Source of the DNA: Streptomyces sp. NA02950
Lineage (GTDB): Bacteria; Actinomycetota; Actinomycetes; Streptomycetales; Streptomycetaceae
Assembly: GCF_013364155.1 (NCBI RefSeq)
Contig: NZ_CP054916.1
Span: 4,461,001-4,525,000, forward strand
Direction of reading: 5' to 3'
Length of the DNA: 64,000 bases
The notes under the pieces are model-generated. The model was not told the DNA's origin. It was given only the letters and a program-made list of their open reading frames with translations, and did not search any database. This document shows positions 31,387-40,143 of the stretch, in pieces; the first letter of the stretch is position 1, and each line of letters begins with the position of its first letter. A program made the translations under genes and the position numbers.

Positions 31387-34140
31387 CTACGGCAGCGCCA
31401 GCTCGGCCCAGATGACCTTGCCGTCCGGGGTGTACCGGGTGCCCCAGCGGTCCGCGAACTGCGCCACCAGGAACAGCCCGCGGCCGCCTTCGTCCGTCGT
31501 CGCCGCGTAGCGCAGATGCGGTGAGGTGCTACTGGAATCGGACACCTCGCAGATCAGCCCGCGGTCGCGGAGCAGCTGCACCCGGATCGGGCCGGTGGCA
31601 TGCCGGATGGCGTTGGTGATCAGTTCGCTCAGCACCAGTTCGGCGGTGAACCCGCAGTCGCCCAGGCCCCATTGCTCCAGCTGCCGCAGCACGGCGGCGC
31701 GGACCCCGGCCACCACCGCCGGATCGGAGGCGACCTCCCAGGACACCACCCGGCCCGCGCCCAGCACCCGGGTGCGGGCGGCGATCAGCGCGATGTCGTC
31801 GCTGGGGGTGGTGGGCAGCATCTCGTCCAGGACGTGGGTGCAGATCTCTTCGGGTGTCCGGCCGGGCAGGGAGAGGGCGTCGCGCAGCAGCTCCAGACCG
31901 GTGTCGATCTCCCGGCGGCGGTCCTCGATCAGTCCGTCGGTGTAGAGCACCAGATTGCTGTTCTCGGCCAGTTCCAGTTCGGCGGTCTCGAACGGCAGCC
32001 CGCCCAGGCCCAGCGGTGGACCGGCGGGCAGATCGGGGAACTCCACCGAACCGTCCGGACTCACCACGGCGGGCGGTGGATGGCCCGCACGCGCCATCGT
32101 GCAGCGCCGCGTCACCGGATCGTAGATCGCGTACAGACAGGTGGCGCCGATGATCGATTCGCCCGCGGCCTCCAGGCCCTCGATCCGCTCCAGGGAACCG
32201 GGGCTCTCGTCCTGGTCGATCCGGGCGATCAGATCGTCGAGATGGGACAGGATCTCGTCCGGCGGCAGATCCAGCGTGGAGAAGTTGTGCACCGCCGTCC
32301 GCAACCGACCCATCGTCGCCGCCGCATGCAGACCGTGCCCCACCACATCACCCACCACCAGCGCCACCCGCGCCCCCGGCAGCGGAATCACATCGAACCA
32401 GTCACCCCCCACCCCCGACTCCGCCGGCAGATAGCGGAAGGCGACGTCCAGGGCGCTCTGGGCGGGCAGGGCGCGCGGCAGCAGGCTGTGCTGGAGGGTC
32501 ACGGCCATGGTGTGCTCGCGGGTGTAGCGGCGGGCGTTGTCGATGCACACCGCCGCGTGGGAGGCCAGCTCCTCGGCGAGCGAGACCTCTTCGTCCTCGA
32601 AGGGCTCCCGCTCCTTCATCCGCCAGAAGTTGACCATCCCCAGCAGCACGCCCCGGGCCCGCAGCGGCACGGTGACCAGCGACCGGACGCCGTACTCGAC
32701 GACTTTGGCGGTCTGTTCGGGGTCCTGGGCCTGCCATCCGGTGGCCTCGGCGAGATCGGTCTCCACCACCGGCCGCCCGCTGCCGTAGCCCCACGCCTGG
32801 GGGGTGGAGGCGACGAACGAGAAGTGCTTGCCGACCGGGTAGAAGGGGTGGTCGCGGCTGAGGCCGTGGACCGCCGCCCGCAGCATCTCCACCCCGCTCA
32901 CCGCCAGCGGCTCCTCACCGCGCGCCACCGGCTCCGCCAGGTCGACGGTGACGAAGTCGGCGAACCGCGTCACCGCCATCTGCGCCAGCTCCTCGGCGGT
33001 CCGGCCGATATCGAGGGTGGTGCCGATCTCCACACTGGCGTCGTACAGCAGCTTCAGCCGCTTCTGTGCCACATCGGCGCGGCCGGAAAGGGCGCGCAAC
33101 TCGGTGGAGTCGCGCAGGGTGGCGACGCTGCCGGGCGGGCCGCCGACGCGGTCGGTGAGGCGGTTGTTCACGGCCAGCAGCCGTTCACCGGCCACCACCA
33201 CCTCGTCGGTGACCACCCGACGGGAGACCAGCAGATCGGTGATGTGCGGCTCCAGGCCGAGGTCCTCGACCGGGCGCCCCTCGGGCCGGGGCGGCAGGTC
33301 CAGCAGGCGGGACGCCTCGTCGTTGGCGAGCACCAGACGGCCGTCGGAGCCGACGATGAGCACCCCCTCGCGCACCGAGTGCAGCACCGCGTCGTGGTGC
33401 TCGTACATCTGGGTCATCTCGACCGGGTCCAGACCGCGGGTCTGCCGTCTCAGCCGTCTGCTGACCAGGGTGGTACCGCCGGTGGCGAGGGCGAGCGAGG
33501 CGATGACGGCGCCGATGAGCAGGGGCAGTTGGCGGTCGACGAACCCGCTCACCTTCTTGACCAGGATCCCGGCGCTCACCAGACCGATCACATGCTGATG
33601 GCCGTCGAAGACCGGGACGACCGCCTGGCTCACCTCGCCACCGGGGCCGTTGACGATCTCGGTCACCCGACCGCCTGCCAGCGCGGGCTTGATGGTGCCG
33701 ACGAAGTGCTTGCCGATGAGGCCGGGCACGGGGTGGGTGATCCGGATGCCCCTGTCGTCGGTGACCACGATGAAGTCGAGATTGGACTTCTTGCGGACGG
33801 CCTCGGCCTTCGGCTGGAGCAGCGCGGTCGCATGACGGCTCTGCAACTCCCGGACGATCCCGGGGGAGCTGGCGAAGGACTCGGCGACGGCCAGCGACCG
33901 TCCCCGCGCCTCCTCGGTGGAGTCACGGCGTACCTGGAGCACCAGCGCCACGGTGGCCGCGGCGCCGAGCAGCAGCACGATCACCAGTTGCAGAACGAGG
34001 ACCTGACCGGCCACGCTGCGGACGCTCAGCCGCGACCGCGAGCGCCGCCCCGGCACCTCCGGGCGCTCACGCCGCTGACTCCGTGGGCGCCGACCGGGGA
34101 ACATACGGGCAGCCCACGATCGACCCATAAACCGGGCCAT
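31387..34140 (-). CDS. Multidomain SpoIIE/PP2C phosphatase with Cache, PAS, GAF and HATPase domains
   Basis: 917 residues from ATG 34140 (GTAGGGG upstream). TM1 near residues 45-65 (VLVLQLVIVLLLGAAATVAL) and TM2 after an extracytoplasmic Cache-type domain of about 130 residues (NLDFIVVTDDRGIRITHPVP) resemble CitA/DcuS sensors. Then PAS (AVLHSVREGVLIVGSDGRLV), GAF (ASVEIGTTLDIGRTAEELAQ), the SpoIIE phosphatase core (GGDWFDVIPLPGARVALVVG, DVVGHGLHAAATMG, LVLYTDGLIEDRR, SDDIALIAAR) and a C-terminal anti-sigma-type HATPase (ELVLSELITNAIRHA). Probably senses an external small ligand and controls a partner-switching sigma pathway; no sigma or antagonist gene is adjacent. Confidence 0.92.
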   Translation of the reverse strand: MARFMGRSWAARMFPGRRPRSQRRERPEVPGRRSRSRLSVRSVAGQVLVLQLVIVLLLGAAATVALVLQVRRDSTEEARGRSLAVAESFASSPGIVRELQSRHATALLQPKAEAVRKKSNLDFIVVTDDRGIRITHPVPGLIGKHFVGTIKPALAGGRVTEIVNGPGGEVSQAVVPVFDGHQHVIGLVSAGILVKKVSGFVDRQLPLLIGAVIASLALATGGTTLVSRRLRRQTRGLDPVEMTQMYEHHDAVLHSVREGVLIVGSDGRLVLANDEASRLLDLPPRPEGRPVEDLGLEPHITDLLVSRRVVTDEVVVAGERLLAVNNRLTDRVGGPPGSVATLRDSTELRALSGRADVAQKRLKLLYDASVEIGTTLDIGRTAEELAQMAVTRFADFVTVDLAEPVARGEEPLAVSGVEMLRAAVHGLSRDHPFYPVGKHFSFVASTPQAWGYGSGRPVVETDLAEATGWQAQDPEQTAKVVEYGVRSLVTVPLRARGVLLGMVNFWRMKEREPFEDEEVSLAEELASHAAVCIDNARRYTREHTMAVTLQHSLLPRALPAQSALDVAFRYLPAESGVGGDWFDVIPLPGARVALVVGDVVGHGLHAAATMGRLRTAVHNFSTLDLPPDEILSHLDDLIARIDQDESPGSLERIEGLEAAGESIIGATCLYAIYDPVTRRCTMARAGHPPPAVVSPDGSVEFPDLPAGPPLGLGGLPFETAELELAENSNLVLYTDGLIEDRRREIDTGLELLRDALSLPGRTPEEICTHVLDEMLPTTPSDDIALIAARTRVLGAGRVVSWEVASDPAVVAGVRAAVLRQLEQWGLGDCGFTAELVLSELITNAIRHATGPIRVQLLRDRGLICEVSDSSSTSPHLRYAATTDEGGRGLFLVAQFADRWGTRYTPDGKVIWAELALP

Positions 34141-34369
34141 ACCCCTACATCTACACCGGAGGCCCCCGGAAGGCGAGCTCCACCCAGGGGCCCCGCCCAC
34201 ACCGAGCACAGTCCGTGACGTCTCGGTGACGCTCCATCATCTTGCGGGGTCCCGCCACGCGGGGTGCCGAGCCGGGCGGTCTGTGTCAACCTTAAGAGGG
34301 GCAAATTCACCTGAATCGCCCCTTATCGGAACCATATGGTCTTCGATAGCGCCTGATGGAGGAGCCGAA

Positions 34370-34795
34370 ATGGCCAGTCACGCCGGTGGAGTCCAGACAG
34401 GAGCCGCCGCCCCACGCACCCCCGAGGTGAGCGGACGGCTCGTCTTCGCGGCGGTCATGATGATCTTCGGTGGTCTGATGACCCTGTTCCAGGGCATCGC
34501 GGCCGTCACCCACGACGAGGTCTTCGTCACCACGCAGAACTACATCTTCCAGTTCGATCTCAGTGGATGGGGCTGGGTCCATCTGATCCTCGGCATCGTC
34601 CTCATCGTGGCCGGCCTGGCGGCGTTCACCGGGGCGATGTGGGCGCGGGTCACCGGTGTGGTGCTCGCCGGACTCGCTCTGATCGCCAACTTCCTGTGGC
34701 TGCCGTACTACCCGGTGTGGGCCATGGTGCTGCTTGTCGTGGACGGCTTCGTCATCTGGGCGCTGTGCACCGCGCAGAGCCGCAGCACCGCCTGA
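34370..34795 (+). CDS. Four-TM membrane protein (DUF7144-like)
   Basis: 141 residues from ATG 34370 with GGAGGAG upstream. Four hydrophobic helices: RLVFAAVMMIFGGLMTLFQG, GWVHLILGIVLIVAGLAAFT, VTGVVLAGLALIANFLWLPY and WAMVLLVVDGFVIWALCTAQ. A widespread actinobacterial membrane family of unknown function, often stress-induced. Convergent with the SpoIIE gene at 34863. Confidence 0.8.
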   Translation: MASHAGGVQTGAAAPRTPEVSGRLVFAAVMMIFGGLMTLFQGIAAVTHDEVFVTTQNYIFQFDLSGWGWVHLILGIVLIVAGLAAFTGAMWARVTGVVLAGLALIANFLWLPYYPVWAMVLLVVDGFVIWALCTAQSRSTA

Positions 34796-34844
34796 GCACC
34801 ACCGCGGCCCCGGCGACCGTCTGAGCACCACCGCGGCCCCGGCG
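34792..34844. repeat. 24-bp tandem duplication at the end of the four-TM gene
   Basis: The 24 bases from 34792 recur exactly at 34821-34844 after a 5-bp spacer. The first copy includes the TGA stop, so the second carries a duplicate stop and trailer. Recent local slippage duplication between convergent genes. Confidence 0.85.
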
Positions 34845-34862
34845 GAAGGCCCCGCGAGACCT

Positions 34863-36059
34863 TTACAGCCCGATGACGACGAGCGCGGTGTCATCCGCGG
34901 CGGGGCCGCCGGTGACACCGAGGTCCGCCAGCAGGGCGTCCGCCAGTTCCTCCGGACCCTGGCCGCTGTGCCGGGCGAGGCCGGCGGTGAGCCGCTCCAG
35001 CCCGACGTCGATGTCCTCGTCCCGGCGCTCGATCAGCCCGTCGGTGTAGAGGACGAGGGTAGCCCCCGCGGTGTAGTGGACATCGGCCTGCGGCCGGGGC
35101 ACGTGCTGCTCGACCCGGGCGCCCAGGGGCGGGTCGGTCGCCCCGTCCAGCAGCTCCACCCGGCCGTCGGCATGGAGCAGCGCGGGCGGCGGATGGCCCG
35201 CACAGCTGTAGACGACGGTGTGCGCACGGGGGTCGATCACCACCTGCACGGCGGTCGCGGCGAGCGCCCCCTCGACGAAGCGCGCGTAGAGCCCGAGCAC
35301 CTCCAGGGCATTGGCGGGTCCCTCCACCACCCGGGTCGCGGCGGACAGCGCGCTGCGCAGCTGTCCCATCACACAGGCCGCCTCCAGCCCCTGCCCCACC
35401 ACATCCCCCACCGCGACGGCGATCCGGCCCTCGGACAGCTCGGTCAGCTCGTACCAGTCGCCGCACACATTGAGCGAGCCCACGGCGGGTCGGTAACGCA
35501 CGGCCGCGTACGGATGGTCCTCCGGTGAGCCGGCGGGCAGCATCGCCCGCTGGAGCGCGAGCGCGGTCGCCCGCTCCCGTGCGTGGGCCTGCCGCAGCCG
35601 CTCGTTCAGCTCCTGGAGCTCACGGGTGCGGATATAGAGGTCGGCGCTCATGTGCTCGGCCCGTGGGCTCAGGGGGGACCGCGCCCCGCCGCCCTCCTCG
35701 TGCCCGCGGACGAACTCCGTCACGTCCTCGACCCGGTGGATGATCAGCTCGACCCGGCCCTCCCGGTCCAGCACGGGAGTGTTGATCGGGCTCCAGTACC
35801 GCTCCTCGAAACCGCCGCCCTCCCCCGCCACCGGGATGTCGTACTTCAGCATCCCGATGGTGTCCCGTTCCCCGGTGCGCAGCACCCGGCGCAGCGAGGA
35901 CTCCAGACTGCGGGTGGCGGTGTGCTCCGGGTCGTCGGGGTTCTCGGGGAAGGCGTCGAAGACGTGCATCCCGACCAGTTCCTCGCGGGTGCGCTGGGTG
36001 TCCCGCAGATACGCGTCGTTCACCGCGACGATGACCAGGTCGCGTCCCAGAATCAGCAC
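34863..36059 (-). CDS. PAS-SpoIIE (PP2C) phosphatase with an abnormal start
   Basis: 398 residues from GTG 36059, but this start cuts into the PAS fold. Reading upstream in frame adds TGQQIDYEAIFEAIPTP, exactly the first PAS helix, with no ATG, GTG or TTG available. A strong SD (AGGGAG) lies 6 nt upstream of an ACG codon at 36110. PAS domain (LVIVAVNDAYLRDTQRTREE), linker helix, SpoIIE core (CGDWYELTELSEGRIAVAVG, DVVGQGLEAACVMG, LVLYTDGLIERRDED, ADDTALVVIGL). Soluble, lacking the HATPase module of its neighbour at 31387. Confidence 0.85.
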   Translation of the reverse strand: MLILGRDLVIVAVNDAYLRDTQRTREELVGMHVFDAFPENPDDPEHTATRSLESSLRRVLRTGERDTIGMLKYDIPVAGEGGGFEERYWSPINTPVLDREGRVELIIHRVEDVTEFVRGHEEGGGARSPLSPRAEHMSADLYIRTRELQELNERLRQAHARERATALALQRAMLPAGSPEDHPYAAVRYRPAVGSLNVCGDWYELTELSEGRIAVAVGDVVGQGLEAACVMGQLRSALSAATRVVEGPANALEVLGLYARFVEGALAATAVQVVIDPRAHTVVYSCAGHPPPALLHADGRVELLDGATDPPLGARVEQHVPRPQADVHYTAGATLVLYTDGLIERRDEDIDVGLERLTAGLARHSGQGPEELADALLADLGVTGGPAADDTALVVIGL

Positions 36060-36247
36060 CGGGGTCGGGATGGCCTCGAAGATGGCCTCGTAGTCGATCT
36101 GCTGTCCCGTGGCGCGCTCCCTGTGTCGGCACCCGCCTCCACCCGGCCCCCTGTGCCAATGTATGCCGCTTCCGCCGTCCCGGCCCCCCCGGCGCGGGCC
36201 CCTCCGGCCCGGGTGCGGCCGGGCCCCGGGCGGGGCAGGCTGAAGCC

Positions 36248-37792
36248 ATGCTGCTGGCAGATGTCGCGCGGACCTCCCGGAAGGTGGCGGCCACCTCCGC
36301 CCGTTCGGAGAAGACCGCCGCCCTGGCCGGGCTGTTCCGCCGCACGGAGCCTGCCGAGGCCCCGGTGGTGATCACGTATCTCTCGGGCAGGCTGCCGCAG
36401 CGCCGCACCGGGGTGGGCTGGTCCACCCTGCGGGAGCGGTACGAGCCCGCCGACGAGCCGCGGCTCACGGTGCTGGAGGTGCACCGGGCCCTCGACCGGA
36501 TCGCGGCGGTCTCGGGCACCGGCGCGGCCGCGGCGCGGAAGCAGATGGTGGGCGAGCTGATGTGCTCCGCGACCGAGGACGAGCAGCGCTTTCTGCTCGG
36601 GCTGCTGAGCGGGGAGCTGCGGCAGGGCGCGCTGGAGGCGCTGGCGGTGGAGGGGCTCGCGGCGGCGGCCGGTGCGCCGCCGGTGGAGGTGCGCCGGGCG
36701 GTGATGCTGGGCGGCTCGCTGGGCGCGGTGGCCGAAGCCCTGCTGGGGCGCGGCCCGGAGGCGCTGGCCGACTTCCGGCTGGAGGTGGGGCGGCCGGTGC
36801 TGCCGATGCTCGCGCAGACCGCCAAGGACCTGGACGAGGCCATGGACCGGCTCGGCCCCTGCGCGGTCGAGGAGAAGCTGGACGGCATCCGGGTCCAGGT
36901 GCACCGGGACGGGAACGACGTACGGATCTACACCCGCACCCTCGACGAGATCACCGGGCGGCTGCCGGAGGTGGTCGCGGCGGCGCGGGAGCTGGCGGTG
37001 GAGCGGGCGGTCCTGGACGGGGAGGTGATCTCCCTGGACGCCGAGGGGCGGCCGCGGCCGTTCCAGGAGACCTCCGCCCGGGTCGGCTCCCGCCTCGACG
37101 TGGCCGGGGCCTCGGCGGCGCTGCCGCTGTCCCCGGTCTTCTTCGACCTGCTGGCCGTGGACGACCGCGAGCTGCTGGGGCTCCCGGCCCGGGAGCGCCA
37201 CGGCGAACTGGCCCGGGTGGCGCCCGAGCCCCGGCGGGTGCGGCGGCTGGTGGCCGAGGACCCGGAGGATCCCGAAACCCGGCGCGCGGCCGGTGAGTTC
37301 GCCGCCGACGTACTGGCCCGGGGGCATGAAGGGGTGCTGGTGAAGGGGCTGGAGTCGGCGTACGGCGCGGGGCGGCGCGGGGCCTCCTGGCTCAAGGTCA
37401 AACCGGTGCACACCCTCGATCTGGTGGTGCTGGCGGCGGAGTGGGGGCACGGCCGGCGCACCGGGAAGCTGTCCAATCTGCATCTGGGCGCGCGGCGGCC
37501 GGACGGCACGTTCGCGATGCTCGGCAAGACGTTCAAGGGGCTCACCGACAAGCTGCTGTCCTGGCAGACCGAGGCACTGCTCGCGATCGCCGTCAGCGAC
37601 GACGGCTGGGTGGTGCGGGTGCGTCCGGAACTGGTGGTGGAGGTGGCCTTCGACGGTCTCCAGCGCTCCTCGCGCTATCCGGCGGGGGTCGCCCTGCGGT
37701 TCGCCCGGGTGCTGCGCTACCGGGAGGACAAACCGGCGGACCAGGCGGACACCGTCGCAACGGTGCTGGCGCTGCGGCGGAACGGCGGTTAG
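36248..37792 (+). CDS. ligB: ATP-dependent DNA ligase (LigB type)
   Basis: 514 residues from ATG 36248. N-terminal DNA-binding domain (1-170), then the nucleotidyltransferase domain with AMP-acceptor Lys210 in motif I (VEEKLDGIRVQVHR), motif III FFDLLAVDD, motif IV HEGVLVKGLESAYGAGRRG, motif V SWLKVKPVHTLDLVVLAAEW, and an OB-fold end (VVEVAFDGLQRSSRYPAGVA). Resembles mycobacterial LigB and archaeal-type ligases. Non-essential repair or backup ligase; three other nucleic-acid-type genes lie within 6 kb. Confidence 0.93.
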   Translation: MLLADVARTSRKVAATSARSEKTAALAGLFRRTEPAEAPVVITYLSGRLPQRRTGVGWSTLRERYEPADEPRLTVLEVHRALDRIAAVSGTGAAAARKQMVGELMCSATEDEQRFLLGLLSGELRQGALEALAVEGLAAAAGAPPVEVRRAVMLGGSLGAVAEALLGRGPEALADFRLEVGRPVLPMLAQTAKDLDEAMDRLGPCAVEEKLDGIRVQVHRDGNDVRIYTRTLDEITGRLPEVVAAARELAVERAVLDGEVISLDAEGRPRPFQETSARVGSRLDVAGASAALPLSPVFFDLLAVDDRELLGLPARERHGELARVAPEPRRVRRLVAEDPEDPETRRAAGEFAADVLARGHEGVLVKGLESAYGAGRRGASWLKVKPVHTLDLVVLAAEWGHGRRTGKLSNLHLGARRPDGTFAMLGKTFKGLTDKLLSWQTEALLAIAVSDDGWVVRVRPELVVEVAFDGLQRSSRYPAGVALRFARVLRYREDKPADQADTVATVLALRRNGG

Positions 37793-37825
37793 CGGCCGCC
37801 GGGGACACGGGCGCGGGACGCGGGC

Positions 37826-38479
37826 TCAGCGGCCCAGCGCCCGCGCGGCCAGCCGGTACGCGGCCAGGTCGGTCACCGAGATCATCGGCATCAGACGGCT
37901 CGCGGCCAGTCTGCTGAGGTCGCCGTGGCACGCGGTGTTCCAGTCCGCCCGGACGACCTCGCACATCGTGGTGACGCCGGAGAGCCCGGCCAGCAGGGAC
38001 AGATCGACGGCGGCCTCGGGGTATCCGGCCCGCTCCAGCACCCCGCCGGGCACCGCGCGCACCGGGAAGACATGACCGGGGCGGCCCAGTTGCTCGGGGG
38101 TGGTGCGCGGATCGGCGAGGGCCTGGATGGTGTGCGAGCGGTCGAGGGCGGAGCCGCCGGTGGTGGTGGGCCCGAGCAGATCGACCGAGACGGTGAAGGC
38201 GGTCGCCTGGAGACCGGTGTTCTCCTCCACCATCTGCGGCAGTGACAGCCGGGCGGCGCGGTCGTGCGGCAGGGCCACACACACCACGCCGGAGGTATGG
38301 TCCAGCATCTGGCGCAGGGCGCCCTCATGGGTGTGTTCCGCGGCGAGCACGAGATGGCCCTCGCGCCCCCGCGACGCGTCGTCGAAGACGACCACGAAGC
38401 CGCCCTCGGCGAATGCCTCGCTCGCCTGTTCCACGGCCAGCAGACGTTCCGTCCCGACCCGTTGCTCCATCACTGCCAT
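37826..38479 (-). CDS. RibB-fold (DHBP synthase) paralogue lacking catalytic residues
   Basis: 217 residues from ATG 38479 with GGAGGG upstream. The fold is clearly 3,4-dihydroxy-2-butanone 4-phosphate synthase (GGFVVVFDDASRGREGHLVL, GGSALDRSHTIQALADP, GRPGHVFPVRAVPGGVLERA, AAVDLSLLAGLSGV, MCEVVRADW). Two signature motifs are broken. Canonical DRENEGD reads SRGREGH, so a metal/catalytic Glu and the Asp are Gly and His. Canonical GHTEA reads GYPEA, so the catalytic His is lost. It is preceded by an FMN riboswitch and stands alone, without ribA, ribE or ribH. It may be a flavin-related protein with a new role or a non-catalytic regulator. Confidence 0.85.
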   Translation of the reverse strand: MAVMEQRVGTERLLAVEQASEAFAEGGFVVVFDDASRGREGHLVLAAEHTHEGALRQMLDHTSGVVCVALPHDRAARLSLPQMVEENTGLQATAFTVSVDLLGPTTTGGSALDRSHTIQALADPRTTPEQLGRPGHVFPVRAVPGGVLERAGYPEAAVDLSLLAGLSGVTTMCEVVRADWNTACHGDLSRLAASRLMPMISVTDLAAYRLAARALGR

Positions 38480-38604
38480 GGGCTGTGGCCCTCCTGCCCC
38501 TGTTCCCTGCGGATCGATTCCGGGGACGCGGGCAGAAGCGGCGCGGTGCACGGTCCGGGCCGCCCTGCCGTCCGGCGGGTCCCACCGTGCGCCACGGATA
38601 CCGC

Positions 38605-38733
38605 CGCGTACCTCCTCCCATCCGGACTGTCACCGTCGGTCCCGGAATTCCACCGGATCGGCCGGCCGATGGATTCGGCCGGGTCGCGGACTGTCACCGC
38701 CGGTTCGGAGTTGCACCGACCCCGGAGCACGCG
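38605..38733 (-). ncRNA. FMN riboswitch (RFN element)
   Basis: Read on the minus strand it contains the hallmark segments in order: CTCCGGGGTCGGTGCAACTC, ACCGGCGGTGACAGTCCGCG, a variable stem (38650-38690), GGTGGAATTCCGGGACCGAC, GGTGACAGTCCGGATGG and GAGGAGG. The closing stem P1 pairs CGCGTGCTCC with GGAGGTACGCG. It lies 125 nt upstream of the RibB-like ATG. The regulatory platform probably controls SD access. TTGACA on the minus strand (complement of 38779-38784) is a likely -35 of its promoter. Confidence 0.93.
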
Positions 38734-38944
38734 AAAACGCTGAGGAACATTTTGGCACACACCAAACCTCTGACGAAGTGTCAATGCTCACACGCCGTAC
38801 GCTGACGATTACGCAAGATCATCTCCGTACTGGACCGTTGGGCCCGGGACGGCGGGGCGGACGGCCGGGCCGAACGGGCGGCCCGGCCGGGCGTCCTGGG
38901 CGCGGGAGAGAATGTGGGATCCCGCTCCGATCGAGAGGCCCGGC

Positions 38945-39982
38945 GTGGAGACGACCGTCGCGGAGGACCGTGCCACCGCACCCGCCCGGAGAGCCGCCCG
39001 CCGGCTGGCACGGCTCCCCGACGGGCGCGGGCGGCAGGCGGCGGCCTGGTGCGCGGCACTCCTCCTGGCCGCGGTGAGCGTGGTGGTGGGCTGCCGGGCC
39101 GCCGACACCGACGGCATCACCCCGATCCCCCAGCTGCTGGCCTTCCTGCCCTGGCTGCTGCTCCCCGCCGGGCTCGGGCTGCTGCTCAGCGTGGTCGCCC
39201 GCTGGCCGCTGGGATGCGGCTGGGCGCTGACCGCCGCCGCGGTCACCGCCTGGTTCGTCCAGCCCTACGACAGCGGTCCCGCCCCCGCGCCGCGCGGCCC
39301 GGTCCTCGCCCATCTGCGGGTGCTGACCGCCAACCTGGAGTTCGGCGGCGCCACGGACGGGCTGCTGAACGCGCTGCGCCGGGAGCGGCCGGACCTCGTC
39401 TCGGTCCAGGAGTGCGACCGGCGCTGTGCGGCGGCGCTGCGCTCGGCCGACATCCGCGCGGCGTATCCGTACCGGAACGTGGTCACCGGCCGCCCCGCCC
39501 AGGGCTCGGCGATCCTCAGCCGCTTCCCGCTGGAGAACGGGAAGGGGCTGCCCGGTGAGCTGGCGATGCCCGGGGCGGTGGCGCGGATAGCCGGGCAGCG
39601 GCTGCGGGTGCAGGTCGCCCACCCCATGCCGCCGATGCCGGGCCAGCTGGGCATCTGGCGCGCCGAGTTGGGACGGCTGCGGAGCTACGCCGCCGAGCGG
39701 GGCGAGCACCCCACCCTGATCGCCGGGGACTTCAACGCGAGCCAGGACCATACCGCCTTCCGGGCCATTCTGGACACGGGGATGCGGGACAGCGCCCGCG
39801 CCGCGGGGCTTTCCCGGACGCCGAGCTGGCCGAGCGCCACCACCCCGGCACTGGGCACGCAGATCGATCACGTCCTGGTCAGCGACGCGCTGCGGCCGCG
39901 TACGGCCCGCTTCCTGGATCTGCCCGACACCGACCACCGGGCCCTGCTGGTCGAGCTGGATCTGCACCGGACCGGGCGCTGA
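38945..39982 (+). CDS. Membrane-anchored endonuclease/exonuclease/phosphatase family protein
   Basis: 345 residues from GTG 38945 (GAGAGG upstream); the frame is open from 38912. Three TM helices in the first 110 residues (QAAAWCAALLLAAVSVVVGC, LLAFLPWLLLPAGLGLLLSV, GWALTAAAVTAWFV), then an EEP catalytic domain: LTANLEFGG, DLVSVQECDRRC (metal Glu), AGDFNASQDHTAF, TQIDHVLVSD and DTDHRALLVEL (catalytic His). The active site is extracellular by this topology, so a nuclease or a lipid/sugar phosphatase at the envelope is likely. Confidence 0.9.
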   Translation: METTVAEDRATAPARRAARRLARLPDGRGRQAAAWCAALLLAAVSVVVGCRAADTDGITPIPQLLAFLPWLLLPAGLGLLLSVVARWPLGCGWALTAAAVTAWFVQPYDSGPAPAPRGPVLAHLRVLTANLEFGGATDGLLNALRRERPDLVSVQECDRRCAAALRSADIRAAYPYRNVVTGRPAQGSAILSRFPLENGKGLPGELAMPGAVARIAGQRLRVQVAHPMPPMPGQLGIWRAELGRLRSYAAERGEHPTLIAGDFNASQDHTAFRAILDTGMRDSARAAGLSRTPSWPSATTPALGTQIDHVLVSDALRPRTARFLDLPDTDHRALLVELDLHRTGR

Positions 39983-40011
39983 GCGGCCTCGCTCAAGTCC
40001 GGTGCGGTTCG

Positions 40012-40073
40012 GTCGCGCCCCGAAGGGGGGCGGGGCTTGTGTCGATATGCGGCTTTCGCCGCGTGGGCGCGAC
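40012..40073. repeat. REP-like intergenic palindrome
   Basis: GTCGCGCCC (40012-40020) pairs with GGGCGCGAC (40065-40073), enclosing a second hairpin GCGGC-TTTC-GCCGC (40049-40062). The motif series resembles a palindromic repeat seen between many Streptomyces genes. It may terminate both the EEP gene and the convergent LysR gene. Confidence 0.6.
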
Positions 40074-40143
40074 GGCCACGACGCGACCGCAGACGCATGA
40101 CGGCACCTCGCGGCACTTCCCGCGGAGCGCTGAGCGGCCGTCG

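Noticed and set aside
31600..34218. 872-codon plus-strand frame opposite the SpoIIE gene
   Set aside because: Shadow of the multidomain phosphatase; composition is Arg/Gly/His/Gln-rich with no motif.
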